Source: Nitrospirota bacterium
GTDB lineage: Bacteria; Nitrospirota; Nitrospiria; Nitrospirales; Nitrospiraceae
Assembly (NCBI GenBank): GCA_030645475.1
Contig: JAUSMA010000071.1
Coordinates: forward strand, 124,001 to 188,000
Length of the DNA stretch: 64,000 nucleotides
Reading direction: 5' to 3'
Numbering within the stretch: position 1 is the first letter of the stretch; each line of letters starts with the position of its first letter. The notes under the pieces are model-generated. The model was not told the DNA's origin, did not search any database, and saw only the letters and a list, made by a program, of their open reading frames with translations. Positions 26,545 to 35,270 of this stretch are shown piece after piece. Position numbers and translations under genes: made by a program.

Positions 26545-27891
26545 TTACATCGAGCGCAGAAGTTGCGCCAACTGCCGGCGCCCTCCCGACCCTGCCATAA
26601 CCTTGGCGATTTTCCTCGCCGAGAGAAACTGCTTAATCAACCGATTCACCTCTTCCACCTTCGTCCCGCTTCCACGCGCAATCCGCTTTTTTCTGCTGCC
26701 ATTGATCAATGTATGATCGCGGCGTTCACGAGTTGTCATCGAGTCGATCATGGCCGTGACTCGCTTCATCTCCCGCTCGGGCATCTGCCCTTCCATCGCC
26801 CCCTTGAGCTTCTGACCGCCCGGCAGCATGCCTAAAATCTGGTCGAGCGAGCCCATGCGACTGACCTGCCCCAGCTGAGCACGAAAACTCTCCAGCGTGA
26901 ACGTCTGGCTGCTCAGCAGCTTCTGCGCATCCTCCGCCTGCTCGAGCGTAAAGGTCTCCTGCGCCTTTTCGATCAGCGAGAGGACATCGCCCATGCCGAG
27001 GATGCGCGAGGCCATCCGATCGGGATGAAACAACTCCAATGCGTCCAGCTTCTCGCCCACACCCAAAAACTTGATCGGCTTGCCGGTCACCGCCCGGATC
27101 GACAACACCGCCCCGCCACGGGCATCGCCTTCAACCTTCGTCAGAATGACGCCCGTCAGCCCGATCCGTTGATCGAACTGGCTCGCCATCGTGACGGCAT
27201 CTTGGCCGGTCATCGCATCAGCGACTAAGAGCACTTCGTGCGGCTGCACGGCTGCTCTCACCGCCACCAGCTCCCCCATCAACTCATCGTCGATGTGGAG
27301 ACGCCCGCCGGTATCCAGCAGGACGAGGTCGTATCCCTGCACCCGGCCCCGCTCCACGCCAGCCTGGCAAATGCGAACGACATCTGTGTGGGCCGCCTGA
27401 GCCGGATCCGCCCGATGCACGTCGATCTCGAGGTCACGCCCCAGACTCGCTAACTGATCGCCGGCTGCCGGGCGACGAGGATCCGCCGCGACCAGAAGAA
27501 CCCGTTTCCCCTGAGCCTTGACGTACCGCCCGAGCTTGCCGCACGTCGTCGTTTTTCCGGCGCCTTGAAGCCCGACCATCATCACGACGGTGGGGGGATT
27601 CGAGGCCAGAGCCAAACCGGCTCGTTCCCCGCCCATCATCTCTCGCAGCTCGTCCCACACGACCTTGACCACTTGATGCCCGGGGGTCAAACTCTGAAGA
27701 ACTTCCTGCCCAACAGCCTTTACTCGAACCCGCTCGATGAAGTCCTTGACGATCTTGAAGTTGACATCGGCTTCGAGCAGCGCGAGGCGAACTTCCTTCA
27801 AGGCTTCCGCGATGTTCTGTTCGGTGAGGACCCCAGAACCGCGTAGTTTCTTAAAGATCTTTTCGAATTTTTCGCTGAGCGCGTCCAGCAT
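26545..27891 (-). CDS. ffh: Signal recognition particle GTPase Ffh (SRP54)
   Basis: Binds signal sequences and 4.5S RNA and pairs with FtsY. 448 residues: N domain, G domain (G1 GLQGAGKTTTCGKL, LLDTGGRLHID where most have DTAGR, G4 TKVEGDARGG where most have TKLDGDARGG), and M domain (SARKIAKVMAG; Met-rich LGMLPGGQKLKGAMEGQM). The G-motif substitutions are conservative. First gene of an 11-gene same-strand run. Confidence 0.95.
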   Translation of the reverse strand: MLDALSEKFEKIFKKLRGSGVLTEQNIAEALKEVRLALLEADVNFKIVKDFIERVRVKAVGQEVLQSLTPGHQVVKVVWDELREMMGGERAGLALASNPPTVVMMVGLQGAGKTTTCGKLGRYVKAQGKRVLLVAADPRRPAAGDQLASLGRDLEIDVHRADPAQAAHTDVVRICQAGVERGRVQGYDLVLLDTGGRLHIDDELMGELVAVRAAVQPHEVLLVADAMTGQDAVTMASQFDQRIGLTGVILTKVEGDARGGAVLSIRAVTGKPIKFLGVGEKLDALELFHPDRMASRILGMGDVLSLIEKAQETFTLEQAEDAQKLLSSQTFTLESFRAQLGQVSRMGSLDQILGMLPGGQKLKGAMEGQMPEREMKRVTAMIDSMTTRERRDHTLINGSRKKRIARGSGTKVEEVNRLIKQFLSARKIAKVMAGSGGRRQLAQLLRSM

Positions 27892-27950
27892 AACGTCACA
27901 AAGAAAAAGGCAATCGAAGCCTTAACCCCAAATCTCCGATCACCTCGAAA

Positions 27951-27979
27951 ATTCTAGCAAAAGAGCATCGGGGAGTCTA
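27951..27979 (-). promoter_or_regulatory. Extended -10 promoter of the ffh-rpsP...ctpA run
   Basis: Minus strand TAGACT (complement of 27974-27979), 17 bp, then TGC followed by TAGAAT (complement of 27951-27956). The leader would be about 53 bases to the ffh ATG at 27891. The mobile element's target duplication ends only 32 bp upstream of the -35 (28011). Confidence 0.6.
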
Positions 27980-28010
27980 AATGACCTGACAGGATGAAGT
28001 CAAGGGAGCG

Positions 28011-28018
28011 GAAGGCGG
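28011..28018. repeat. 8-bp target-site duplication, left copy
   Basis: GAAGGCGG directly precedes the left inverted end of the mobile element and recurs directly after the right end at 30539-30546. Confidence 0.85.
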
Positions 28019-28038
28019 GGTAGTGGGTCAGTTTGAAT
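28019..28038 (+). repeat. Left terminal inverted repeat of the IS1-like element
   Basis: GGTAGTGGGTCAGTTTGAAT, perfect inverted match to 30519-30538. Confidence 0.92.
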
Positions 28039-28083
28039 TGCCATGATCTTGCCTGTGCTTAAGCGGTCAGGTATGATTGGGGC

Positions 28084-28323
28084 ATGAAAAAGAAGAAGCC
28101 TTCCACTGATGTAAACGTCACGGCCTTTGAGATCCTTCAGGCTGTGACTGGTAAACCAGAAGAGAAGCCCTCCAAGAAGAAGAACCAGCCAGAGAAGAAC
28201 CCTGCCGCCGTAGCCCTGGGCCGTCTAGGAGGGCTGAAGGGCGGGAAAGCCAGGGCTGAAAAGCTGACCGCTAAGGAACGAACACAGATTGCCAAGAAGG
28301 CTGCTAATGCTCGATGGAAATAA
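28084..28323 (+). CDS. Small basic GGxKGGxAR protein, IS passenger
   Basis: 79 residues, very Lys-rich, beginning MKKKKPSTDVNVTAFEILQ. A C-terminal conserved motif NPAAVALGRLGGLKGGKARA, then EKLTAKERTQIAKKAANARW, is found in many small bacterial proteins of unknown role and in some larger ones as a tail. The composition suggests nucleic-acid binding. It starts 45 bp inside the left end of the element and faces the other passengers. A role in transposition or as a cargo gene is inference only. Confidence 0.7.
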   Translation: MKKKKPSTDVNVTAFEILQAVTGKPEEKPSKKKNQPEKNPAAVALGRLGGLKGGKARAEKLTAKERTQIAKKAANARWK

Positions 28324-28352
28324 TCCTCCGTTTGGATGATTGTTTCCTGGCT

Positions 28353-28652
28353 CTACTCAGTAGGAGTAATTTTTCCGTACTTGTTTTCGTGCTCCTTCAC
28401 CTTTTTTTCGAACAATAAAGCTACTTCTTTGGCGTGACGGGGAGAGAAGTAGAGGGTAGCTCTATGTTTAACTAGAATCTCCTCCGCACTAGCTTCTAAG
28501 ATTTCACCTATCCTAATGCGAAAGTCTGAGCCGGATGTGGCAATTTCTACGGTATTTGAATAATAGGTCGGCACATTCGGGTCTGATAGTAGTTTTCTGA
28601 CACGAGCCTTAGGTTGCAAGGTCTTTTCTTCTGCTTTTTTCTTCTTATTCAT
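28353..28652 (-). CDS. DUF3467-like small protein, IS passenger
   Basis: About 99 residues. After a Lys-rich start (MNKKKKAEEKTLQPKARVRK) it reads VPTYYSNTVEIATSGSDFRIRIGEI, then SPRHAKEVALLFEKKVKEHENKYG, the DUF3467 pattern (Y-N-E/S at the start, SPxHAKxL at the end). Function unknown. It follows the antitoxin gene by about 20 bp on the same strand, so it is probably the third gene of the toxin-antitoxin transcript. Starts at 28658 or 28652 are both possible; GGGGAG spacing favours 28652. Confidence 0.65.
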   Translation of the reverse strand: MNKKKKAEEKTLQPKARVRKLLSDPNVPTYYSNTVEIATSGSDFRIRIGEILEASAEEILVKHRATLYFSPRHAKEVALLFEKKVKEHENKYGKITPTE

Positions 28653-28672
28653 TTTCATGCTCCCCAATGATC

Positions 28673-29146
28673 TCAGACGCTGTACTCGTGTGGCTGTTGT
28701 TCTGTTGTGGAAAGACAGACGTTCTCTTGAGATTTGGCAAGATCGACCAAGGCATATTCATCATGCCGCTCTTCTGTCGTAAATAATGTATCGCCGGTTA
28801 CGAATTTATCGAGAATCGATTCTTCTTGCTGTCCATATTGGGCAATAGCATTCTCAACTGGCTCAAATTGAATGTGTAGTCTCGCCTGTAACGCCTCCGC
28901 AATACCGAGGAGAGTTTGGTAGTTCCAACTGGCATAATCGGCCTTTTCGAGCCTAGAGATTGCCGACTGTCCAGTATCTACGGCATCTGCCAAATCACTT
29001 TGGCGCATATTCCTCATTTTGCGCAGCTTAATGATTTGTGCGGCTATTTCATTGCGAGACAATGCACGGAAGAAACTCTTCCGAAACTCATGGTCCTCCT
29101 TAAGGCGCTTCCCGATATTAAGATTAATGGGTTGTTCTGTTGCCAT
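28673..29146 (-). CDS. XRE-family antitoxin (HigA-like), IS passenger
   Basis: 157 residues with a central helix-turn-helix (AAQIIKLRKMRNMRQSDLADAVDTGQSAISRLEKADYASWNYQTLLGIAEAL, about residues 36-88), typical of HigA-type antitoxins that neutralise a toxin and repress the operon. The C-terminal 65 residues are acidic and unlike any fold I recognise. Starts at the ATG at 29146, overlapping the toxin gene by 23 bp, in the toxin-first order of higBA modules. Confidence 0.82.
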   Translation of the reverse strand: MATEQPINLNIGKRLKEDHEFRKSFFRALSRNEIAAQIIKLRKMRNMRQSDLADAVDTGQSAISRLEKADYASWNYQTLLGIAEALQARLHIQFEPVENAIAQYGQQEESILDKFVTGDTLFTTEERHDEYALVDLAKSQENVCLSTTEQQPHEYSV

Positions 29147-29531
29147 GATGATAACTGCCTCTTTTCTTCCTGTTCCCTTTGTCTTGATCCTCAAGTTCCT
29201 TACGGCGTTTCTTTGCCAGCGCTATTTCTTCATCAGGAGTCTTGCGAGTTTTTTTGACGAATGTATTGGTAATTACCGCCTTAGGACTTCCGTCTTTCAT
29301 GACCCCGAAAAAATATAATAGCCTAGCCTGAATTTCGTCGGTATGAGGGAGTAATTCGAATATGCCATCACGTAACGGCTTAGAATATGGCTGTCGCAGC
29401 ATATTGCCGTGCTCGCCGAGCTTCTGAAGATAGACGTGGGTCTCAGCCTCTAGAGCCGCGTCACTTCTGACCCACTCCAAGAAATCAGCAAGAACAGCCC
29501 CATATTGCCGTATCGTCCAATGCTTATTCAT
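29124..29531 (-). CDS. HigB/RelE-superfamily (Gp49-like) toxin, IS passenger
   Basis: 135 residues. The segment PYSKPLRDGIFELLPHTDEIQARLLYFFGVM, followed by FVKKTRKTPDEEIALAKKRRKEL, matches the phage-derived Gp49/HigB-like toxin family (ribosome-dependent mRNA interferase fold). Basic C-terminal tail (KGNRKKRGSYHHGN). First gene of the minus-strand trio, reading away from the transposase gene. Intact, so the element could stabilise itself in its host. Confidence 0.82.
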   Translation of the reverse strand: MNKHWTIRQYGAVLADFLEWVRSDAALEAETHVYLQKLGEHGNMLRQPYSKPLRDGIFELLPHTDEIQARLLYFFGVMKDGSPKAVITNTFVKKTRKTPDEEIALAKKRRKELEDQDKGNRKKRGSYHHGNRTTH

Positions 29532-29546
29532 ATCACATCAATGGTA

Positions 29547-29564
29547 TGTTGTCCATTGCCAACA
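29547..29564. promoter_or_regulatory. Candidate antitoxin operator palindrome
   Basis: TGTTG-8 bp-CAACA lies 16 bp upstream of the toxin start, in an AT-rich region where the toxin-antitoxin promoter must be. HigA-type antitoxins bind such inverted repeats. Assignment is by position and symmetry only. Confidence 0.4.
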
Positions 29565-29642
29565 ATATCACGTATTTGTTATATTTAAAAGTCGCTAGCT
29601 GCGAATGATGGGCATGGATGTGCCTAGAGTCAAGGGAAGTTA

Positions 29643-29671
29643 TTGACAATGCATGACCGCTCAAGCATAAT
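29643..29671 (+). promoter_or_regulatory. Sigma70-type promoter of the transposase gene
   Basis: TTGACA at 29643-29648, 17 bp, CATAAT at 29666-29671, 25 bp before the transposase ATG, which has CGGAGGGAGCC as ribosome site. Confidence 0.65.
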
Positions 29672-29695
29672 ACCTCTGTCACCACGGAGGGAGCC

Positions 29696-30529
29696 ATGAA
29701 CAAGCTGACGCAAGCCAAACGAGTTCAGATTATCGCCGCCTTGGTTGAAGGCAATAGCATCCGTGCTACCTGCCGCATGACCGGCGCAGCGAAAGGTACC
29801 GTGCTGAAGTTGTTGGCTGATCTAGGTAAGGCCTGTGCACAGTATCAAGATCAATACTTGCGGAACCTACCCTGTAAGAAGATTCAATGTGATGAGATTT
29901 GGAGCTTCTGCTATGCGAAAGAAAAGAACGTCCCGGAAGAAATGAAGGGAAAACTTGGCTTTGGCGATGTCTGGACCTGGACGGCCATCGATGCAGACAG
30001 CAAGTTGATTGTCTCGTTCCTGGTTGGGGGCCGGAGCGCAGACTATGCCAGGAAGTTCATCGATGATCTTGCTAGCCGTCTCGCTAATCGGGTCCAACTC
30101 ACGACCGATGGATACAGGGCCTATCTGACAGCCGTAGAACGGGCCTTTGGTGGGGAAGTGGACTATGCCATGCTCGACAAGATTTACAATGCTCCCCCGA
30201 ACAAAGGAACGACTCGGTACAGCCCTGCTGAATGCTGTGGAACGCGCAAGATTAAGGTGCAAGGCAACCCAGATCTGCGTCAGGCCTCAACGAGCTTTGT
30301 GGAACGGCAGAACCTCACCATGCGGATGAGCATGCGGAGGATGACCCGGCTGACCAATGCTTTCAGCAAGAAGATCGAAAACCAGGCCCACGCCGTGGCC
30401 CTCCACTTTATGCACTATAACTTCGCCAGGATTCACCAGACGCTACGGGTAACGCCTGCGATGGAAGCGGGAGTAGCAACTCATGTGTGGAGCTTGGAGG
30501 AAATCGCAGATTTAATCGATTCAAACTGA
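29696..30529 (+). CDS. IS1-family-like DDE transposase
   Basis: 277 residues in a single uninterrupted frame (no programmed frameshift as in classic IS1). N-terminal helix-turn-helix (IRATCRMTGAAKGTVLKLLADLG). Catalytic residues: Asp66 in CDEIWSFCYAKEKN, Asp138 in LTTDGYRAY, Glu203 in STSFVERQNLTMR, then NFARIHQTLRVTPAMEAG. This is the IS1-type spacing. The stop codon lies just inside the right inverted repeat, whose bases encode the last residues. All three acidic residues are present, so it is probably active. Confidence 0.88.
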   Translation: MNKLTQAKRVQIIAALVEGNSIRATCRMTGAAKGTVLKLLADLGKACAQYQDQYLRNLPCKKIQCDEIWSFCYAKEKNVPEEMKGKLGFGDVWTWTAIDADSKLIVSFLVGGRSADYARKFIDDLASRLANRVQLTTDGYRAYLTAVERAFGGEVDYAMLDKIYNAPPNKGTTRYSPAECCGTRKIKVQGNPDLRQASTSFVERQNLTMRMSMRRMTRLTNAFSKKIENQAHAVALHFMHYNFARIHQTLRVTPAMEAGVATHVWSLEEIADLIDSN

Positions 30530-30538
30530 CCCACTACC
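30519..30538 (-). repeat. Right terminal inverted repeat of the IS1-like element
   Basis: ATTCAAACTGACCCACTACC, perfect complement of the left end. It overlaps the last codons of the transposase. Confidence 0.92.
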
Positions 30539-30546
30539 GAAGGCGG
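30539..30546. repeat. 8-bp target-site duplication, right copy
   Basis: GAAGGCGG, identical to 28011-28018. Confidence 0.85.
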
Positions 30547-30554
30547 AGATATTA

Positions 30555-30583
30555 TTGACATGCTCTCGACCTTTCGTTATGGT
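30555..30583 (+). promoter_or_regulatory. Sigma70-type promoter of the DUF4321 gene
   Basis: TTGACA at 30555-30560, 17 bp, TATGGT at 30578-30583; start point near 30590, 40 bases before the GTG start. Only 8 bp separate it from the right target duplication of the mobile element. Confidence 0.6.
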
Positions 30584-30630
30584 CCTACCATTATCTCCCT
30601 AAGACTACGCAGAGTTATGAGGCAGTTGTC

Positions 30631-30891
30631 GTGAGAAAATCACCCTGGATTCTGCTCATTTTCGTGCTCATCGGTGGCCTCCTAGGCGGAGTACTGGGAG
30701 AAATCCTCAGAGTCATGGCTCCACAGGGTACCATTCAGGCAGTATTCGCCAGCAACTTCACCCCCGGCATCAATCCCCCGCTGACAATTGATCTAGTCCT
30801 CCTCAAGTTCACCATCGGTTTTATCTTGAATATTAACCTCCTCAGTCTCCTCGGGATGTTTCTGGGGATTTACCTCTACAAGAACGTCTAG
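30631..30891 (+). CDS. DUF4321 small membrane protein
   Basis: 86 residues with two hydrophobic helices (ILLIFVLIGGLLGGVLGEIL at 7-26; the C-terminal IGFILNINLLSLLGMFLGIYLY) and an amphipathic stretch between (TPGINPPLTIDLVLLKFTIG), matching DUF4321. GTG start with GAGG about ten bases upstream. Function unknown; the family is common in anaerobic and deep-branching bacteria. Downstream lies a structured repeat. Confidence 0.7.
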   Translation: MRKSPWILLIFVLIGGLLGGVLGEILRVMAPQGTIQAVFASNFTPGINPPLTIDLVLLKFTIGFILNINLLSLLGMFLGIYLYKNV

Positions 30892-30902
30892 CAACTCTGG
30901 TC

Positions 30903-31025
30903 GGCTGCTGAAAAAGCCCGCCAGCTTCGTTCTCGCCTCGAAAGCATCCTCAACGTAGCCAGAGGCTACGCCTCCGGTGCTTTCATCGGCTGCGGCCTTG
31001 CTGGACGGTCTTTTTGAGCAGCCTG
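30903..31025. repeat. CAGGATGC structured repeat, inverted orientation
   Basis: Near full-length copy read in the opposite sense to the others. Ends GGCTGCTGAAAAAGCC and GGTCTTTTTGAGCAGCC replace GGATGC/GCATCC with GGCTGC/GCAGCC, a paired change that keeps the terminal stem. Central hairpin GTAGCC-AGA-GGCTAC; flanking stem GAAAGCA/TGCTTTC. Confidence 0.88.
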
Positions 31026-31101
31026 CGAAACCGCTCTCCTCTTTTCTCTGACGTACAGGCTATTGAACCGCTGCTTACCGGAACAATCTTTCAGCCAACT
31101 A

Positions 31102-33105
<2,004 letters not shown>

Positions 33106-33182
33106 GGAACGACCTTTCGGCCGTTATCTTACCATCGAAAACAGCGTGGCGCACAGGGCAGACAATCACAGAACGACGGAAC

Positions 33183-33210
33183 GCCACCGGCCCCTTTCGG
33201 GTCCGGTGGC
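33183..33210 (-). terminator. Hairpin after the DEAD-box helicase gene
   Basis: GCCACCGG/CCGGTGGC stem with an inner CCC/GGG pair and short loop, 12 bp beyond the helicase stop. Only a modest T-rich tract follows on the minus strand (GTTCCGTCGTTC). Confidence 0.5.
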
Positions 33211-33221
33211 ATCAGTACCAC

Positions 33222-34562
33222 TTAATAGCGTGAATGCCTGGTCGCGCCGACCGGGGCTCCCGGTCTATGAGCGGAGCCACGGTTCTCACCCCCGTGGGAT
33301 CGTCGACCAGTTGATTCCGCGCCTCGGCGGGGCCGCGCGCGAGGATCCTGATAGTCGCTGGCCGGCATTGGGGCCGGAGCCGGAAGCGGAGCAAACACAG
33401 GAAGCGCGAGTTTCTTCGTCTCGATCTTCAACTGCCTCACCATGCGAAGATACTCTCGTTCTTCGGACTGAGAGAGAATCAAGAAGGTCGACCCTTCCTT
33501 CTCTGCGCGACCGGTCCGCCCTGTCCGATGGACATAGGAGTTCGGATTGGTCGGCAATTCATAGTGAATTACCTGGACGACATCCTGAATATCCAGGCCT
33601 CTAGCTGCCACATCGGTCGCCACAAGCGAACGGATGTTGCCGGCCCGAAAGGCGCCAAGCGTCCGTTCCCGCTGCGCTTGGCTATGATTGCCGGTCAACG
33701 AACCGACCGAAGCCGGCTCGCCACCCAAATGGGCGGCCAACCGTCGCACTTTATACTTTTGATCACAGAACACCATTGACCGCTCTCCACCCTTCATGGT
33801 CTGGAGCAAGGTATGGACGAGCTGTGTGCGGACCTGGTCTCCTGGCACGACATAATAGGCATGCACGATCGTGGTCGGGCTGTTGATCCCAGGGTCGACA
33901 GAGATGCGCGCGGGATCGCGCTGCATGCTCTGCGCGAGCGTCTGAATGTCCCCTGAAAATGTCGCGGAGAACAACAGCGTCTGCCGCTCAGCGGGGAGGA
34001 GACGAATGATCCGTTGAATGTCCCGCAGAAACCCGCGATCCAACATCTGATCGGCTTCATCCATCACGAGAAACGTCACACCACCCAGCTTCAAGTGGCC
34101 TGATCCGGCCAAGTCGAGCAGCCGGCCAGGCGTCCCCACCACCACCAAAGGCGGTCGTTGCAAGGCACGGTATTGACGCTCGATCGGCGTCCCACCGTAC
34201 ACCGACAACGACGTCACGGACGCTGGAGCATACTTGCGTAATTCCATTTCAATCTGCAGCGCCAGCTCCCGCGTGGGCGCCAACACGAGAAACTTAGGCC
34301 CTGAAGAATGGCTGGGGCCGGCAGACTTGACATAGGGGCCTGGCGCAGGCACCGAGGCCTCACGACGCATGACTTGTTCGATAATCGGCAACAAAAACGC
34401 GAGCGTTTTTCCGCTCCCGGTTTTGGCTTGCGCCATAATGTCCCGACCCTCCAACGCCACGGGAATGGCAGCCTGCTGCACCGGTGTCGGTGTCGAGAGG
34501 CCTGCCTGTAACAGGCGCTGGGCAAGGGAAGGCTGTAGATTCATATCAGCAAACGTAGACAT
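33222..34562 (-). CDS. DEAD-box RNA helicase
   Basis: RhlE-type RNA helicase, 446 residues from the ATG at 34562 (AAGGAG five bases upstream). Motifs: Q motif (LQPSLAQRLLQAGLSTPTPVQQAAIP), AKTGSGKT, PTRELALQ, GTPGRLLDL, DEAD as VMDEADQML, SATF, VATDVAARGLDIQDV, HRTGRTGR. The C-terminal 60 residues are Arg/Gly/Pro-rich, likely RNA binding. It follows an RRM protein gene on the same strand, separated by a terminator. Confidence 0.94.
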   Translation of the reverse strand: MSTFADMNLQPSLAQRLLQAGLSTPTPVQQAAIPVALEGRDIMAQAKTGSGKTLAFLLPIIEQVMRREASVPAPGPYVKSAGPSHSSGPKFLVLAPTRELALQIEMELRKYAPASVTSLSVYGGTPIERQYRALQRPPLVVVGTPGRLLDLAGSGHLKLGGVTFLVMDEADQMLDRGFLRDIQRIIRLLPAERQTLLFSATFSGDIQTLAQSMQRDPARISVDPGINSPTTIVHAYYVVPGDQVRTQLVHTLLQTMKGGERSMVFCDQKYKVRRLAAHLGGEPASVGSLTGNHSQAQRERTLGAFRAGNIRSLVATDVAARGLDIQDVVQVIHYELPTNPNSYVHRTGRTGRAEKEGSTFLILSQSEEREYLRMVRQLKIETKKLALPVFAPLPAPAPMPASDYQDPRARPRRGAESTGRRSHGGENRGSAHRPGAPVGATRHSRY

Positions 34563-34664
34563 AGAACTCCTTGTACGGGGCAAACTTCCTGGGACTGCAC
34601 GGTCCGGCCTGATCAGAGGGCCGAGAAACGCATCGAGATGATGGGCAATTCAAGGAAGGAAAAG

Positions 34665-34689
34665 CGGGGCTGCCTGATAGGCAGCCCCG
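34665..34689 (-). terminator. Rho-independent terminator after the RRM gene
   Basis: Near-perfect 10-bp stem CGGGGCTGCC/GGCAGCCCCG with a short loop, 24 bp past the RRM protein stop, followed on the minus strand by CTTTTCCTTCC. Confidence 0.75.
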
Positions 34690-34712
34690 ACGTGTCAAAC
34701 ACTCGTAACGGA

Positions 34713-35003
34713 TTAGTACCGGTCGCCGCCTCGGCCACCACCACCGGTGCGCGGCTCCTGAGGGCGCGCTTCGTTGACGGTCAACGTGCGACCACCCAAC
34801 TCCGTGCCGTTCAGTGCGGCAACTGCCGCCTGCGCTTCTGAATCCGAGGACATTTCCACGAACCCGAACCCGCGGGACTGGCCGGTGAACTTATCTGTGA
34901 TGATTCTGGATGAAGCGACCGCTCCATGAACAGCAAACAAATCGCTCAGCTGTTGTTCAGTTGTGGAATACGGCAAACCACCGACGTAAATCTTAGAACC
35001 CAT
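34713..35003 (-). CDS. RRM-type RNA-binding protein
   Basis: 96 residues: one RNA recognition motif with RNP2 KIYVGGLPY and RNP1 RGFGFVEM, then a short Gly/Arg-rich tail (RTGGGGRGGDRY). Same architecture as cyanobacterial Rbp proteins, which are often cold-induced RNA chaperones. AAGGAGGAGCCC precedes the ATG. The adjacent DEAD-box helicase gene suggests a joint role in RNA remodelling. Confidence 0.93.
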   Translation of the reverse strand: MGSKIYVGGLPYSTTEQQLSDLFAVHGAVASSRIITDKFTGQSRGFGFVEMSSDSEAQAAVAALNGTELGGRTLTVNEARPQEPRTGGGGRGGDRY

Positions 35004-35270
35004 TGGGCTCCTCCTTTGAGAATATGTGTTGTCTTGGACTTGAGATCAAAGTGAGGAAGGAATGGGCCGAAGACGCAAACAGCATGGCGACTAAAGGCTG
35101 GCTTCCGATTCAAATTCCTACACAAAACCAAAACAACATCTGTCTGAGGCCTTGTCACTCTCTGCGGTATCACCACCAGGCCTTGCGCGATGACACACAA
35201 GGGCCACTTTACTCCTCAGCCCCCTCAAATGCAAGTGATGACGCAAGCTTGCGCAATGCCGTGCACCGAT

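Larger units (their letters stand above)
28019..30538. mobile_element. Complete IS1-family-like element with toxin-antitoxin passengers
   Basis: 2,520 bp bounded by perfect 20-bp inverted ends: GGTAGTGGGTCAGTTTGAAT at 28019-28038 and its complement at 30519-30538. They are flanked by the direct repeat GAAGGCGG on both sides. Contents in order: small basic protein (+), DUF3467-like protein (-), XRE antitoxin (-), HigB/RelE toxin (-), DDE transposase (+). The inside is visibly more AT-rich than the flanks. Length and direct-repeat size fit the IS1 family; the four passengers make it far longer than a plain IS1 (about 0.77 kb). Intact ends, duplication and transposase suggest recent, possibly active, transposition. 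Confidence 0.9.

Noticed and set aside
28019-30538. Assigning the element to the IS1595 family
   Set aside because: IS1595 elements also make 8-bp duplications and carry cargo, but the CDEIWSF...TTDGYRAY...FVERQNL catalytic layout and GGTAGTG-type ends fit IS1 better. A database check (ISfinder) would settle it.
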